DNA from: Henriciella sp.
GTDB lineage: Bacteria > Pseudomonadota > Alphaproteobacteria > Caulobacterales > Hyphomonadaceae
Direction of reading: 5' to 3'
Length of the DNA: 64,000 bases
Assembly: GCA_021776655.1 (NCBI GenBank)
Contig: JAJFFK010000034.1
Location: forward strand, 1-64,000
Numbering within the stretch: position 1 is the stretch's first letter; every line of letters begins with the position of its first letter. Positions 1 through 8,737 of this stretch are shown piece after piece. The notes below the pieces were generated by a model. The model did not search any database and was not told where the DNA came from. It was given only the letters and a program-made list of their open reading frames with translations. The position numbers and the translations under genes were made by a program.

Positions 1-97
1 AGCACAGCCCTGAGCCCGGTTCATGTGGCAGCGCAAAGCGCTGTCGCGGAACCTGCTGTCCCGCGTGCGCCGCAAGGCGCTTAGCGCGAGGCAAAAC
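1..97 (-). repeat. Dispersed intergenic repeat, family A copy 1
   Basis: This roughly 97-base GC-rich element reads, on the minus strand, from GTTTTGCCTCGCGC to CAGGGCTGTG with a variable palindromic centre. The same ends and inverted GCGC-rich core occur at 54445-54542, 54614-54704 and, in minus orientation, 54951-55038. It lies just upstream of the Nudix gene. No coding potential is seen. The left end may be cut by the window edge. Confidence 0.7.
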
Positions 98-149
98 AAG
101 AGCTTCGCGTGTTTACGGTGGCTTCAGGGCTTTGTGTCATACTGCCCTG

Positions 150-623
150 ATGAGCGACCGCGCCAAACCCGTTTCTGATCTGCGCCCAGTGCCCGCTGTC
201 GGTGTGGTCTGCATGCGCAATAATCAGGTTTTACTGGTGCGCCGAGGGACCCCGCCACGTCGCGGCGACTGGTCGATCCCCGGCGGCCGGATCGAACCTG
301 GGGAGCCTGCACGGGTGGCGGCGCTGCGCGAACTCGGCGAAGAAACCAGCGTGACAGCAGAGCTGGCTGGCTTGATCGACGTGGTTGATGCCATCTTCGA
401 GAACCAGGCAGGCGATCTGATTACCCGCCATTATGTCTTGGTCGATTTTGCAGCGCATTGGATATCCGGAGAGCCGGTGGCAGGTGACGACGCTGATGAC
501 GCGCGATTTGTGCCGGTTGGCGACTTACCCGATTATGGCATTTGGGGTGAAACCACCCGAATTATTCAAGCGGGCATCGCTATGTTGCAATGCCAAACTG
601 CTGAACAGGCCCCAAGACAATGA
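150..623 (+). CDS. Nudix hydrolase
   Basis: A 157-residue Nudix-family pyrophosphohydrolase that should cleave a nucleoside diphosphate linked to another group. The Nudix box is nearly complete: a glycine pair, then RIEPGE, seven residues, and RELGEE, which carries the metal-binding glutamates; the usual glycine near its end is a serine (EETSV). Cys/Arg-rich segments before the box and a DDADDARFVPVGDL segment after it fit the ADP-ribose/NADH-type subgroup, but the substrate cannot be told from sequence. The ATG at 150 is preferred over an in-frame TTG at 132, because the protein then begins MSDRAKPV and no good ribosome site supports the longer form. Its stop overlaps the start of the MscS gene (ATGA), so the two are probably translationally coupled. 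Confidence 0.88.
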   Translation: MSDRAKPVSDLRPVPAVGVVCMRNNQVLLVRRGTPPRRGDWSIPGGRIEPGEPARVAALRELGEETSVTAELAGLIDVVDAIFENQAGDLITRHYVLVDFAAHWISGEPVAGDDADDARFVPVGDLPDYGIWGETTRIIQAGIAMLQCQTAEQAPRQ

Positions 624-1822
624 TCCCATCGCTTAGCTCTCAGTCTTTTCCTGGCCTCCTGCTGCAAGCGCAGCCGGTAGAAGATGAGGCGGTGCCAAGA
701 ACCACTGATCCGATCGAAGCGATAACCGACACCGCTGAAACGGCCTCGGAAGCGGCGACGGAGCTGTTGACCTGGATCCGGTCTGGCCAGCGTGAGGCCC
801 TGTTTGCAATCGCGGTGTTTGTTGGATTTACCGTCCTGTTATGGCTCATACGCTGGGCCATTCTACGCGGGATTGTCAGCCTGCCACGCAAAGACAACTA
901 TTCGATATCGGCTCTATTCCAACGTGTCGTCATGCGCGTGCACATGTATTTCATGATCGCATTGGCACTCATCGCCACGGATGCGATTGTTGATTTACCC
1001 GATTCGATATCCGGGTTTGTGAAGATATATTTTGTCCTGACAGCGGTTTTGCAAATCGCCGAACTGGTCCAGGAATTTGCGGTCTCGTCAATCCGCCGCA
1101 GCGTGCACCGAAGTGCCGGCGACTCGGTTGCTCTCGCTTCGGCGTTCAATGTCATCAAATGGTTTATCAGCTTTGCCATCTGGGCCATCGCGATCCTTCT
1201 CATCCTGAGTAATATCGGGACAGATGTGACCGCGCTGATCGCCGGTTTGGGAATCGGTGGTATCGCCATCGGTTTTGCCGCCCAAGGCGTTTTTCGGGAT
1301 GTCTTTTCGTCCCTGTCAATTGTCATGGACAAGCCATTCCAGGTTGGTGACATGATCCGTTATGGCGATAGCTGGGGCGCGGTTGAAGAAATTGGACTGA
1401 AAACCACGCGAATACGGGCGCGATCCGGTGAGCAATTGGTGATCTCAAACACCAACCTGCTGGAATACGAGATCCACAATATGCAGCGCATGGTGCGCCG
1501 GCGTATCGAAGCAGAATTTGGCGTCATCTACCAGACCGATCCAGATCTGGCCGAGGCTATTCCAGGCATCGTTGCTGATCTGGTCAAGGATGTTCAGGGG
1601 GTTGAGTTTGACCGCTGCGGCATGTCGGCCTTTGGGCCAAGTTCGCTGGATTACGAGCTGATCTTCTATTCCCTGCACCCCGATTACAATCGCTCAATGG
1701 CGGCGCGATCAAGGGTGCTTCTGGCCCTGCTGCATGGCTTCAAGGCACGTGATATCGAGTTCGCTTACCCAACCCAGACATTGTTTATTGAAGGTATGGG
1801 CAAGCCTGCCAGCAAAGACTGA
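620..1822 (+). CDS. MscS-family mechanosensitive channel
   Basis: A 400-residue small-conductance mechanosensitive channel of the inner membrane, which would release solutes on hypo-osmotic shock. Hydrophobic helices are visible at about residues 61-82, 105-125, 134-152 and 181-198. The pore-lining helix at about 202-222 is rich in glycine and alanine (ALIAGLGIGGIAIGFAAQ), the hallmark of MscS TM3. The beta domain follows (DKPFQVGDMIRYGDSWGAVEEIGLKTTRIR), then a mixed alpha/beta C-terminal domain. An acidic N-terminal stretch of about 50 residues precedes the first helix and may be periplasmic. It shares an ATGA overlap with the upstream Nudix gene. Confidence 0.93.
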   Translation: MIPSLSSQSFPGLLLQAQPVEDEAVPRTTDPIEAITDTAETASEAATELLTWIRSGQREALFAIAVFVGFTVLLWLIRWAILRGIVSLPRKDNYSISALFQRVVMRVHMYFMIALALIATDAIVDLPDSISGFVKIYFVLTAVLQIAELVQEFAVSSIRRSVHRSAGDSVALASAFNVIKWFISFAIWAIAILLILSNIGTDVTALIAGLGIGGIAIGFAAQGVFRDVFSSLSIVMDKPFQVGDMIRYGDSWGAVEEIGLKTTRIRARSGEQLVISNTNLLEYEIHNMQRMVRRRIEAEFGVIYQTDPDLAEAIPGIVADLVKDVQGVEFDRCGMSAFGPSSLDYELIFYSLHPDYNRSMAARSRVLLALLHGFKARDIEFAYPTQTLFIEGMGKPASKD

Positions 1823-2110
1823 CTATTCGACAGTCCAGCCGCGCGGCGTCTGGCGGGCCTCAAGCGTGATCCCTTGCTGGTCAGCAAAATTGTCCGGGGC
1901 CGTCTGCTCCTGACGTGTGCCGACGAGCCTGATCATCACCGCAAAACACGCCAGGGCAATCCCGGCAGCGGCGGTAGCAATCGCAATGATGCCCGCGACC
2001 AGAATAAATACAAAAGCCAGCAATGCTTTGCCAAACAGGCCCATAGACCGGCGCAGGAACGCGGCCGCGCCAGTTAGAAATCCGAAGGGGGCTGTATCAG
2101 TCGCTGTCAT
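1823..2110 (-). CDS. Small two-helix membrane protein
   Basis: A 95-residue protein of unknown function. It has a short N-terminal segment (MTATDTAPFGF) and a long hydrophobic stretch at about residues 29-61 (ALLAFVFILVAGIIAIATAAAGIALACFAVMIRLV), long enough for one or two membrane helices, then a hydrophilic tail. The ATG at 2110 is chosen because AGAGG lies 8 bases upstream; an in-frame start at 2173 would add 21 residues with no support. It is convergent with the MscS gene, with stops adjacent, and lies 70 bases downstream of the TerB-DnaJ gene on the same strand. Confidence 0.6.
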   Translation of the reverse strand: MTATDTAPFGFLTGAAAFLRRSMGLFGKALLAFVFILVAGIIAIATAAAGIALACFAVMIRLVGTRQEQTAPDNFADQQGITLEARQTPRGWTVE

Positions 2111-2182
2111 CTTTAATACCTCTTGTGCCCAAAGAATGGGACGCAAGTTCCGTGCCGTCAACGGTTTTAACATGAACTCATT

Positions 2183-2884
2183 TCAACTTACCGCGATCAG
2201 GCCGCGTTCAGCCCGAATTCGGGCATAGGCGGTGGTGATGGTGGCTGACTTTTCCGTCGCGGCGGCTTCAAACTCTGGCGGCGCGCCGTTCTGGATCAGG
2301 CGATCCGGGTGATTATCCGCAATCAACTGGCGATAGGCCCGGCGGATGTCTTCAAAGTCTGCATCATGAGCGACGCCAAGAATGTGATAGGGGTCACTGC
2401 GGTCAGCGCCGAGATGACTGGCTTTGATGCGCCGGAACGTGGCCTCTGAAAACCCGAACGCCTCCGACACGGTTTGCAGATAGACCAGCTCGTCAGGTGT
2501 CACCACGCCATCGGCTGTGGCAATCATGAACAGGCCATCCAGAACCCCTTCGAGCAAGCATGGGCGCGCGCGGTATTTCTTACCAATTTTGCGGGCATAG
2601 GAGTCGTAACCGCGCACCGTCTGCCGCGCGAGATTGAAGACACGCCGAGCCGATGCGGCATCTTTTGGCGCGGTTTTGAAGACTTGTGAAAAGACCATGA
2701 TCTCATCATCGCTAACCCGACCATCGGCCATCGCCATTTTTGCCCCAAGGCCAATCACGGCCGCAGTGAAGCCGACATCATTTGGATCAGGCTCGCACTC
2801 ACCGACGCACCCGACGGGGTCATCAACCACATCGACGTCAAACAGGCGCCGCCCGCCATCAATCAGTTTCTGCCAAAGCGTCAT
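2183..2884 (-). CDS. TerB-DnaJ domain protein (DjlA-like)
   Basis: A 233-residue co-chaperone-like protein. Residues about 35-155 form a TerB/tellurite-resistance-type helical domain with the acidic repeats MADGRVSDDE and ATADGVVTPDE. Residues about 163-230 form a J domain containing the HPD motif at 192-194 (NHPDR), which stimulates the ATPase of DnaK-type Hsp70s. This order matches DjlA, but the N-terminal membrane anchor of enterobacterial DjlA is missing, so the protein is probably cytosolic. Three cysteines cluster near the N-terminus (residues about 26-30 and 109). It probably works with DnaK; the substrate is unknown. Confidence 0.87.
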   Translation of the reverse strand: MTLWQKLIDGGRRLFDVDVVDDPVGCVGECEPDPNDVGFTAAVIGLGAKMAMADGRVSDDEIMVFSQVFKTAPKDAASARRVFNLARQTVRGYDSYARKIGKKYRARPCLLEGVLDGLFMIATADGVVTPDELVYLQTVSEAFGFSEATFRRIKASHLGADRSDPYHILGVAHDADFEDIRRAYRQLIADNHPDRLIQNGAPPEFEAAATEKSATITTAYARIRAERGLIAVS

Positions 2885-2952
2885 GCCGCCTGTATAGCGG
2901 TATTTCTGAACTATGGGAGTGGGCGCGGCTCAATTGACTGAATAGTTGTAGT

Positions 2953-3843
2953 TCAGGACTTGTCAGGCGCGGTCACATCTTGCGGTCTTTTCAGATCTGC
3001 GAGCTCTTTCTGGACCGATTTCAGCAGGGCAATTATCTCTTTGCGTTCGCGGTCAGCGTCATCGAACTCCTCGACCATCTCATCTTCAATCGCACCGAAA
3101 TGCTGATCCGTCACAGCCCGTGTTTCAGCTGCAAGCGCGTCCACGATCAGGGCAATAAACAGGTTCAGGACTGCAAAGCTTGCGACAAAGATGAACAATA
3201 GAAAGAAAAATGGCGCATAAGGGTGGCCATCATCAATGACTTTCTGAACCACCTCAAAGCGCCAGCCATCCATGGTCATCACCTGAAACAGTGAAAAAGC
3301 CGAGCTTGGCAGGTCGCCAAACAATTGGGCGACTTCCGGGTTGTCAGTGTCGCCAAACATGTTCGTGGCCATCACTGCGCCAACATAGGTGATCAGGGTC
3401 AGAACCGCGATGATCGCGCCCATGCCCGGCAGCGCCTTGAGCAGCGCCTCGGTAATCCGCCGCATCATCGGAACGATGTGCAAAAGCCGCAAGATACGCA
3501 AGACCCGCATCGCCCGCAGCACAGCAAAGCCCTGCGCGCCGGGAATGATCGCCATCCCAACCACAATAAAATCGAACCAGTTCCAACCCAGCGTGAAGAA
3601 ACGCCGTCTGTAGACAATCAGCTTTGAGGCGATTTCGATCACGAAGATGAAGGTCACGGCACGGTCAAACCATTCGAGCTGTGCGATAAAGCTTGTGGAG
3701 AGGTGCGCCCGATAGGTCAGCACGCCGAGAACAATTGCATTCAAAACAATCAAGACCGTAATGAAATGCCGGAACAGACGACTCTCAATCGCTTGCTCCA
3801 TACGGGAATTATAGGTCGCAAAATCGGTCGTACCTTGTTTCAT
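2953..3843 (-). CDS. Voltage-gated cation channel (NaChBac-like)
   Basis: A 296-residue six-helix channel subunit that should assemble as a tetramer in the inner membrane. S1 is at about residues 25-43 and S2 at 60-78. S4 carries the arginine ladder R110, R113, R116, R119 followed by H122. S5 is at about 140-162 and S6 at 212-234. The pore loop reads FQVMTMDGW (residues 186-194), where bacterial sodium channels usually have TLESW, so an aspartate sits at the selectivity glutamate position and an arginine follows the tryptophan. A charged C-terminal helix (about 245-282, EDADRERKEIIALL type) resembles the family's tetramerisation coiled coil. The ATG at 3843 follows GAGGGGCGGG; a longer in-frame start at 4053 would overlap the VOC remnant and is rejected. 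Ion selectivity is uncertain. Confidence 0.87.
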   Translation of the reverse strand: MKQGTTDFATYNSRMEQAIESRLFRHFITVLIVLNAIVLGVLTYRAHLSTSFIAQLEWFDRAVTFIFVIEIASKLIVYRRRFFTLGWNWFDFIVVGMAIIPGAQGFAVLRAMRVLRILRLLHIVPMMRRITEALLKALPGMGAIIAVLTLITYVGAVMATNMFGDTDNPEVAQLFGDLPSSAFSLFQVMTMDGWRFEVVQKVIDDGHPYAPFFFLLFIFVASFAVLNLFIALIVDALAAETRAVTDQHFGAIEDEMVEEFDDADRERKEIIALLKSVQKELADLKRPQDVTAPDKS

Positions 3844-3884
3844 CCCGCCCCTCTGAGCCCCGTCCGATCTAATCGGTTTGGACC

Positions 3885-4019
3885 CTAATCTGATCGCAGG
3901 GACACGTCGACACCCGGATCGACATAGGGCGCGTCCAATCCCAGCACAGTCTGCAAGGTCTTGATCTCGCCGATATCTTCGGACGCAAACACCAGCTGGC
4001 GGATACGAACCTTTGACAT
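3885..4019 (-). pseudogene. Truncated VOC/glyoxalase-fold gene (N-terminal remnant)
   Basis: A 44-codon frame beginning 2 bases after the stop of the upstream SnoaL-like gene. The product starts MSKVRIRQLVFASEDIGE, continues with a VLGLDAPYVDPGV segment, and stops after LRSD. That pattern (R-I-R-Q-hydrophobic-V, then a helix, then VLGL...YxDPGV) is the first beta-alpha-beta unit of VOC-superfamily proteins about 120 or more residues long. The rest of the domain is missing: the downstream 40 bases are the leader of the channel gene. I read it as the leftover 5' end of a longer gene, possibly still translated by coupling. Confidence 0.6.
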
Positions 4020-4021
4020 GA

Positions 4022-4498
4022 TCAATCCGCCGATGTGGTGGTGTCGCTGACAATCAGCCAGTCCTCACCAAACTTGTGCATGATCAGCGTAAACAGACCC
4101 GATGGCTGATCACCCGCACGCGCCAATGCCCAACGCCCGTGAACAACCGCGTCATTGCTGCCAATCAGATTGATTTCAAGGTCAGGTGTCGACAGCGTTC
4201 CCATCAAAGCGCGATTAGAGTAGCGGGCGTGGTAGCGGTCCTTTGTTGCCTGCCAGCCCCGTACAACCGTCCCGCCAGACGCAAAGCGCAAATCCGGTGA
4301 CGGCCAATAGCTCTGCATATAGCCGTCAATATCGCCCCGGTTCCAGGCGGCCTCCTGATCATTCAGCACGGTCTGGATCAGCACCGCCTGATCTGTAGAG
4401 GCGGCGATCATTGGCGCATCGTGTGTGCCCATGGGCATTGCGCAAGCAGCGACAACGCAAATGATTGTCATTGCGGAAATCAGGTTTTTTATCAGCAT
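4022..4498 (-). CDS. SnoaL/DUF4440-like lipoprotein
   Basis: A 158-residue predicted lipoprotein. The N-terminus has a positively charged start, a hydrophobic core and the lipobox VAAC with the cysteine at residue 19. The remainder reads as a cystatin-like NTF2/SnoaL fold of the DUF4440 type: an N-terminal helix (LNDQEAAWNRGDIDGYMQSYW), then beta strands around VHGRWALAR and FTLIMHKFGEDWLIVSD. Such domains bind small molecules or serve as enzyme scaffolds; no catalytic residues can be assigned. The ATG at 4498 is preferred to 4537 because it places the signal peptide at the terminus. It sits upstream of the VOC remnant and channel gene on the same strand and diverges from the antiporter gene. 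Confidence 0.78.
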   Translation of the reverse strand: MLIKNLISAMTIICVVAACAMPMGTHDAPMIAASTDQAVLIQTVLNDQEAAWNRGDIDGYMQSYWPSPDLRFASGGTVVRGWQATKDRYHARYSNRALMGTLSTPDLEINLIGSNDAVVHGRWALARAGDQPSGLFTLIMHKFGEDWLIVSDTTTSAD

Positions 4499-4627
4499 GT
4501 TGATCTTCCCAGACCTGTTCGGGTTCACCAAAATCATTTACCTGATTTGAAAGCTTGGCAAGCCCGCCCGACGGATAAGTCGTTAGACAAGGGGGCAGGG
4601 GTGAGCGCCGCAAAGGGTAATGACACG

Positions 4628-5659
4628 ATGATGATGGCACTCTTGATCCTCGCAGGCTTTGTTCTGCTATTTGCTGGCGGTGAAGGCTTGGTCAGAGGTT
4701 CGGTTGGGATCGCCCGCCGGTTTGGCATGTCGGAATTGATGATCGGGCTAACTCTGGTCGGCTTCGGCACCAGCCTACCGGAAATGGTCACCAGTATTCA
4801 GGCTTTGTCAGAAGGCTCGGTTGGCATGGCGGTTGGCAATGTCATCGGCTCAATTGTTGCCAATATTCTGCTCGTGCTTGGTGCTGCCGCTCTGGTCGCG
4901 CCGATCCTCTGCTCGCCGCGTGCGCTGGCGCGTGATGGTCTGGTGATGCTGCTCGCTGTTATGCTATTTGCCGCCCTGTTATGGGTTGATCTGTTTACCC
5001 GGCCAGTTGGCCTCGTGATGCTTGGTCTATTGCTGACCTATCTGATTGTCTCGGTTGTTTTGGACCGGCGCGGAAACGGTGCCGCAGCCGAACTTCATCA
5101 AGCCGAAGCGGAAGAATTTGCCGCTGATGATCCCCTTTGGCTGGCGGCGTTACTGGCGTTTGGTGGTATTGCTGCGGTTGTGATCGGCGCGCGCTTTCTG
5201 ATTGCTGGCGGTAGTGATGCGGCTCGCCTGCTCGGCGTTTCGGAAACCGTGATCGGTATTTCAATTATCGCGATCGGCACCAGCCTGCCCGAATTGGTCA
5301 CATCCCTTGTGGCGGCTCGCAAAGGCAAGGCCGATGTCGCGCTCGGCAATATCCTCGGCTCGAACATATTCAATGTCTTGGGGATAATCGGCATTTCCTC
5401 AATTTTCCTGCCCTTCTCGGTGGCCGGCGCGGGCTCAGTGGCCGGGATTACGCCGCTTGAGGTGACCGCGATGCAGACCGGCAGCCTGGTGACCTGGACA
5501 GACATGGGCGCGCTGGCACTGGCGGTCTTTCTGCTTGGGATATTTGCCTATACCGGACGCAAATTGGCGCGCTGGGAAGGGGCTGTTATGTTGACCAGCT
5601 ATCTGGTCTATCTTGGCCTGCGGTTTGACTTGATTTCCGCGATTGGTCTGGGGGGCTAA
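4628..5659 (+). CDS. Calcium/sodium antiporter (CaCA family)
   Basis: A 343-residue inner-membrane exchanger of the YrbG/CaCA type. The two inverted alpha repeats are clear: GFGTSLPEMVTS followed by GNVIGSIVANI in the first half, and AIGTSLPELVTS followed by GNILGSNIFNV in the second. These segments carry the acidic and small residues that line the cation path. About ten hydrophobic helices are present, with a short hydrophilic central loop (around LHQAEAEEFAADDP). Three consecutive ATG codons occur at 4628-4636 after an AAAGGG ribosome site. queF starts 4 bases after its stop, so the two are likely co-transcribed. Confidence 0.93.
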   Translation: MMMALLILAGFVLLFAGGEGLVRGSVGIARRFGMSELMIGLTLVGFGTSLPEMVTSIQALSEGSVGMAVGNVIGSIVANILLVLGAAALVAPILCSPRALARDGLVMLLAVMLFAALLWVDLFTRPVGLVMLGLLLTYLIVSVVLDRRGNGAAAELHQAEAEEFAADDPLWLAALLAFGGIAAVVIGARFLIAGGSDAARLLGVSETVIGISIIAIGTSLPELVTSLVAARKGKADVALGNILGSNIFNVLGIIGISSIFLPFSVAGAGSVAGITPLEVTAMQTGSLVTWTDMGALALAVFLLGIFAYTGRKLARWEGAVMLTSYLVYLGLRFDLISAIGLGG

Positions 5660-5662
5660 AAC

Positions 5663-6130
5663 ATGGCTGACAAAGACATTTATTCGGGCCTCAACCAGCT
5701 CGGCCAAAGCGCGGCTGCGGCCGTTTCGCCAGAACAGGCAATACTGGAACGGGTCGCCAATCCGCACGCCGATACGCTTTATTTGACGCGCTTTGTCTGC
5801 CCGGAATTTACCTCGCTTTGCCCGGTCACCGGCCAACCCGATTTTGCCCATCTGGTGATTGATTATGCGCCGGGTGACTGGCTGGTTGAGAGCAAGAGTT
5901 TGAAACTGTTCCTGACCAGTTTCCGCAACCATGGTGCATTCCACGAAGACTGCACGGTGCGCATCGGCAAGGATATTGCCCGCCTGCTCGATCCGCGTTG
6001 GCTCAGGATAAGCGGCTACTGGTATCCGCGCGGCGGTATTCCAATCGACGTGTTTTGGCAGACCGGCGACGTTCTGGACGGGCTTTATGTGCCCGATACC
6101 GGCGTCGCACCTTATCGCGGTCGTGGTTAG
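5663..6130 (+). CDS. queF: NADPH-dependent preQ0 reductase QueF
   Basis: A 155-residue enzyme that reduces 7-cyano-7-deazaguanine to 7-aminomethyl-7-deazaguanine in queuosine synthesis. It is the short, single-domain form of the family and belongs to the tunnelling fold. The catalytic cysteine is C53 in [12 protein letters not shown], with the proton-transfer aspartate D60. The NADPH-binding ESKSLKLF motif and the substrate-binding glutamate in FHED follow in order. The gene is tightly downstream of the antiporter gene, and its last 4 bases overlap the 3' end of the convergent TIR gene. No riboswitch is recognised upstream. Confidence 0.95.
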   Translation: MADKDIYSGLNQLGQSAAAAVSPEQAILERVANPHADTLYLTRFVCPEFTSLCPVTGQPDFAHLVIDYAPGDWLVESKSLKLFLTSFRNHGAFHEDCTVRIGKDIARLLDPRWLRISGYWYPRGGIPIDVFWQTGDVLDGLYVPDTGVAPYRGRG

Positions 6131-7119
6131 ATCACCTCAACATTCTTGCGGAAGCTACGCACAGCGCGAAGGCCGCTCATAATGGCGTACAAAGCGATCG
6201 CAAACACGCCCATGACCCCCCAAAGCCCAAATGTGATTACGAGATCATCGCTGGACAATTCCGAGACATCGCCCTCATAATAAATCAGTAACCCGCCCAA
6301 AAAGAACCCCATCAAGACAATTGTACTGAGCGCATACATCAGCGCGGCGCGGCGAACCCGGCGACCCCGCATGAAGTATCGGATCGGGAAGATTAGAGCG
6401 CCATAAGCTGCCATCAACAAAGCAAGTAAACCCAGCATCTGCCCCGCCGCCTCCAAGGGGTAATCGAAGTCAAATGCGTCCTCACCAAACATCACATAGA
6501 ATAGACCGAACCCTGCCGCGATGAGTAGAATATCCAACCATTTGAACGGCAAGAAGTCTCGGCGATCTTTTTTAGACTTTGACTTGGCGGATTTCGGTGG
6601 TGTGGTCGGATTTGGCGCGACAGCTGTGGAGGCCTCTGCCACAGGACGAGCCATTGCCGGAGCCTCACGAGCGACGGTATTAACGCGCGGCGTTCGCGAA
6701 CGCAGATCCGCACTCTCTAGGGTTGCAGCCAATTTCGCCGCGAGTTTGGCAGCCTTGGTTTCTGCATCGGGAAAGATCTGGATCCAGTTGCGCGCTGCCA
6801 ATTCGTACAGATAATGCCCTTTTGGTTGGGTATCCTCGATCAGGACAGGCACCACTAATTTGTCCAGCGTATCGGCGATGGCCAGTTCTTTTTTGAGCTG
6901 TTTTGACGCGTTACATTCTTCGGAAAACAAAATGACCAGCGAAGCAGCCCCTTCCAGACCAGCGACAATAGCATCGCGCCAGTCTTCACCGCCTGCGATC
7001 ATCTGATCCCACCAAACCGACACGCCGAGCGCTTCGAGTTCAGTAACAAGCGCTCGGGCAATCGCCTGATCGCTGCGCCGATAACTTAAAAACACGTCGT
7101 AGCCCATCGCGTTTTCCAT
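6127..7119 (-). CDS. TIR domain protein with four C-terminal membrane helices
   Basis: A 330-residue protein. Residues about 5-130 are a TIR domain: it begins [12 protein letters not shown], has the WWDQ box-2-like segment, and carries a glutamate at residue 78 in the SKQLKKEL helix, where NADase TIRs keep their catalytic glutamate. The Trp-Cys usually before that glutamate is absent. A basic Ala/Pro/Lys linker (about 140-190) leads to four hydrophobic helices at about 193-210, 228-250, 262-282 and 295-315. TIR proteins cleave NAD or make signalling nucleotides in antiphage defence, and others act as scaffolds; which applies here is unknown. It stands alone on the minus strand between queF and an exported protein gene. 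A second start at 7107 (MGYDVF) is possible. Confidence 0.82.
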   Translation of the reverse strand: MENAMGYDVFLSYRRSDQAIARALVTELEALGVSVWWDQMIAGGEDWRDAIVAGLEGAASLVILFSEECNASKQLKKELAIADTLDKLVVPVLIEDTQPKGHYLYELAARNWIQIFPDAETKAAKLAAKLAATLESADLRSRTPRVNTVAREAPAMARPVAEASTAVAPNPTTPPKSAKSKSKKDRRDFLPFKWLDILLIAAGFGLFYVMFGEDAFDFDYPLEAAGQMLGLLALLMAAYGALIFPIRYFMRGRRVRRAALMYALSTIVLMGFFLGGLLIYYEGDVSELSSDDLVITFGLWGVMGVFAIALYAIMSGLRAVRSFRKNVEVI

Positions 7120-7261
7120 CTCCCTATGTACCGCCAGATATCTTCCCGGTCGGCTGAAATCACTGTATGTAGCCTAGTTAACACTGATCTGGTCGCACTG
7201 AACAGTGGGGTGATATCGCCGGACCTCATTTGCCATTCATCTTGGTCTGATAAGAGGCAGC

Positions 7262-8011
7262 ATGATCCGACCTCTCCTTATTGTTTTTGCGACCTTGTTT
7301 TCAATCACCGCGCTTGGACAGGCGCAGGCTGATTTGACCAGCGGCGATGAGGTTCTCGAGGCCGCATGGGGCGCTGCCCTGGTTTTGCCAGACGAGAAGC
7401 AGGCTCGCTTGAAACCCTTCTTCGTCAGCATGGCCGCGCGCTCTGGCGGCGAGACTCTGATGCGCCAATGGGCCCAGAAACTGTCATCGGATGAGACCTC
7501 CGTGACCGAAGGCGGCGACACTTACCCTGATTTCGGCTGGACCCATGCCAGCGGCGTCATCGGCGCCTACGGGGTAGATGGGCTAATCCGGTTTGCGCGT
7601 GAGAAACGCGAACCTTTGCATTTTGGCCGGGCGGACATCTTGCTAGCTGCAGGCAAGCGGCTGGTCAGTTCAGATGCTGAGGCGGCGACGCGGATCAATG
7701 CAGCTCTGTTTGACATGATCACCGGTGCATCGGCTTTCGAGACGCCGGACCTGGCCAACGCGGCGACAGAACTGGCCATGTATCGCTGCCATTTGGAAGA
7801 TTTTGACCGCGCGCGGGCAAAAACATCAGCACCGAACAATCTGCGCTATGCCTTCTGGCGGGCCAGAATGAGTGGCTACCCGCCGGGCCTGACCGCGAGA
7901 ATCACTAACGAGGCCGACAGTGAAGACACCAGACATGTCCGGCAAGTGCTGGATGGATACCGCACCATTCTTGAGCTTGGCTACTGCAATTATGGTGCTG
8001 ACCCTAGTTAA
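7262..8011 (+). CDS. Exported protein of unknown function
   Basis: A 249-residue protein with a clear Sec signal peptide (MIRPLLIVFATLFSITALGQAQA, cleavage near residue 23). The mature part is helical, with alternating hydrophobic and charged segments that could form helical repeats (for example ADILLAAGKRLVSSDAEAATRIN and NAATELAMYRCHLEDFDRA). No catalytic motif or named domain is recognised. An AGAGG site 5 bases before the ATG fixes the start. The promoter region is shared with the divergent TIR gene across 142 bases. Confidence 0.6.
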   Translation: MIRPLLIVFATLFSITALGQAQADLTSGDEVLEAAWGAALVLPDEKQARLKPFFVSMAARSGGETLMRQWAQKLSSDETSVTEGGDTYPDFGWTHASGVIGAYGVDGLIRFAREKREPLHFGRADILLAAGKRLVSSDAEAATRINAALFDMITGASAFETPDLANAATELAMYRCHLEDFDRARAKTSAPNNLRYAFWRARMSGYPPGLTARITNEADSEDTRHVRQVLDGYRTILELGYCNYGADPS

Positions 8012-8050
8012 AGGAATGGATATCTATCAGAGTGAGAGTATACTCACGAG

Positions 8051-8737
8051 ATGATTGATTCTGACGGAGACCCACTCGACGCACATGCCAGCCCGGCTGA
8101 GATCGGCGCGCTGGCCCACCTCTACCGCGCCGAAGTGTTTCGCTCAACGGCGTGGCGTCAGCGTCTCGACATGACCACCAACTGGGCTGTGGTCTCAACC
8201 GGGATCGCGCTGTCGGTCAGCTTTGCCAGCGAGTCAGCGTCGCCGCTGCCAATTGTTCTGGTCGGCCTGTTATCGATCATGTTCCTGATCCTTGAAGCGC
8301 GACGTTACCGCTATTTCTCGGTTTGGAAGTTTCGCGCCCGGATGCTTGAGATTGCCAATTTTGTCCCGATGCTACGCGGCGAAGGGGCCAGGATCGCTTT
8401 GGATCGTGGCACCGCACTGTCTGATGACTATATACGTCCACGCCATCGAATTACCGCGATCCGGGCATTAGGGCGGCGGATCAGAAGTAATTATGGTTGG
8501 ATATTCATCATTCAGGGCATCGCCTATCTCGCCAAGATTGCCATTCACCCAAGTGACGTAACGTCGTGGGGGCAGTTTCTTGAGCGCACGCATATCGGGC
8601 CGCTACCCGGCTGGATGGCGCTTATCGCTGGGGCGATGTTTCACGTCGGCTGGATCAGTATCGCGGCCTATACATGGCGTCAGGAAAAAGCCGACAAGGG
8701 CATAATGGCGGATTATCTACATCCAGAAACCCCGTAA
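8051..8737 (+). CDS. DUF2270 integral membrane protein
   Basis: A 228-residue membrane protein matching the DUF2270 pattern: an N-terminal LYRAEVFRSTAWRQRLDMTTNWAV segment runs directly into a hydrophobic helix pair (about residues 45-80), then EARRYRYFSVWKFRARMLE, then two more hydrophobic helices (about 150-167 and 190-212). No biochemical role is known for the family. It begins 40 bases after the exported protein gene on the same strand and could share its transcript. It has no signal peptide. Confidence 0.75.
   Translation: MIDSDGDPLDAHASPAEIGALAHLYRAEVFRSTAWRQRLDMTTNWAVVSTGIALSVSFASESASPLPIVLVGLLSIMFLILEARRYRYFSVWKFRARMLEIANFVPMLRGEGARIALDRGTALSDDYIRPRHRITAIRALGRRIRSNYGWIFIIQGIAYLAKIAIHPSDVTSWGQFLERTHIGPLPGWMALIAGAMFHVGWISIAAYTWRQEKADKGIMADYLHPETP

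Noticed and set aside
3844-4053. Longer channel protein starting at 4053
   Set aside because: The extra 70 residues are basic and lack conserved features, and the region is better explained by the VOC remnant in another frame.
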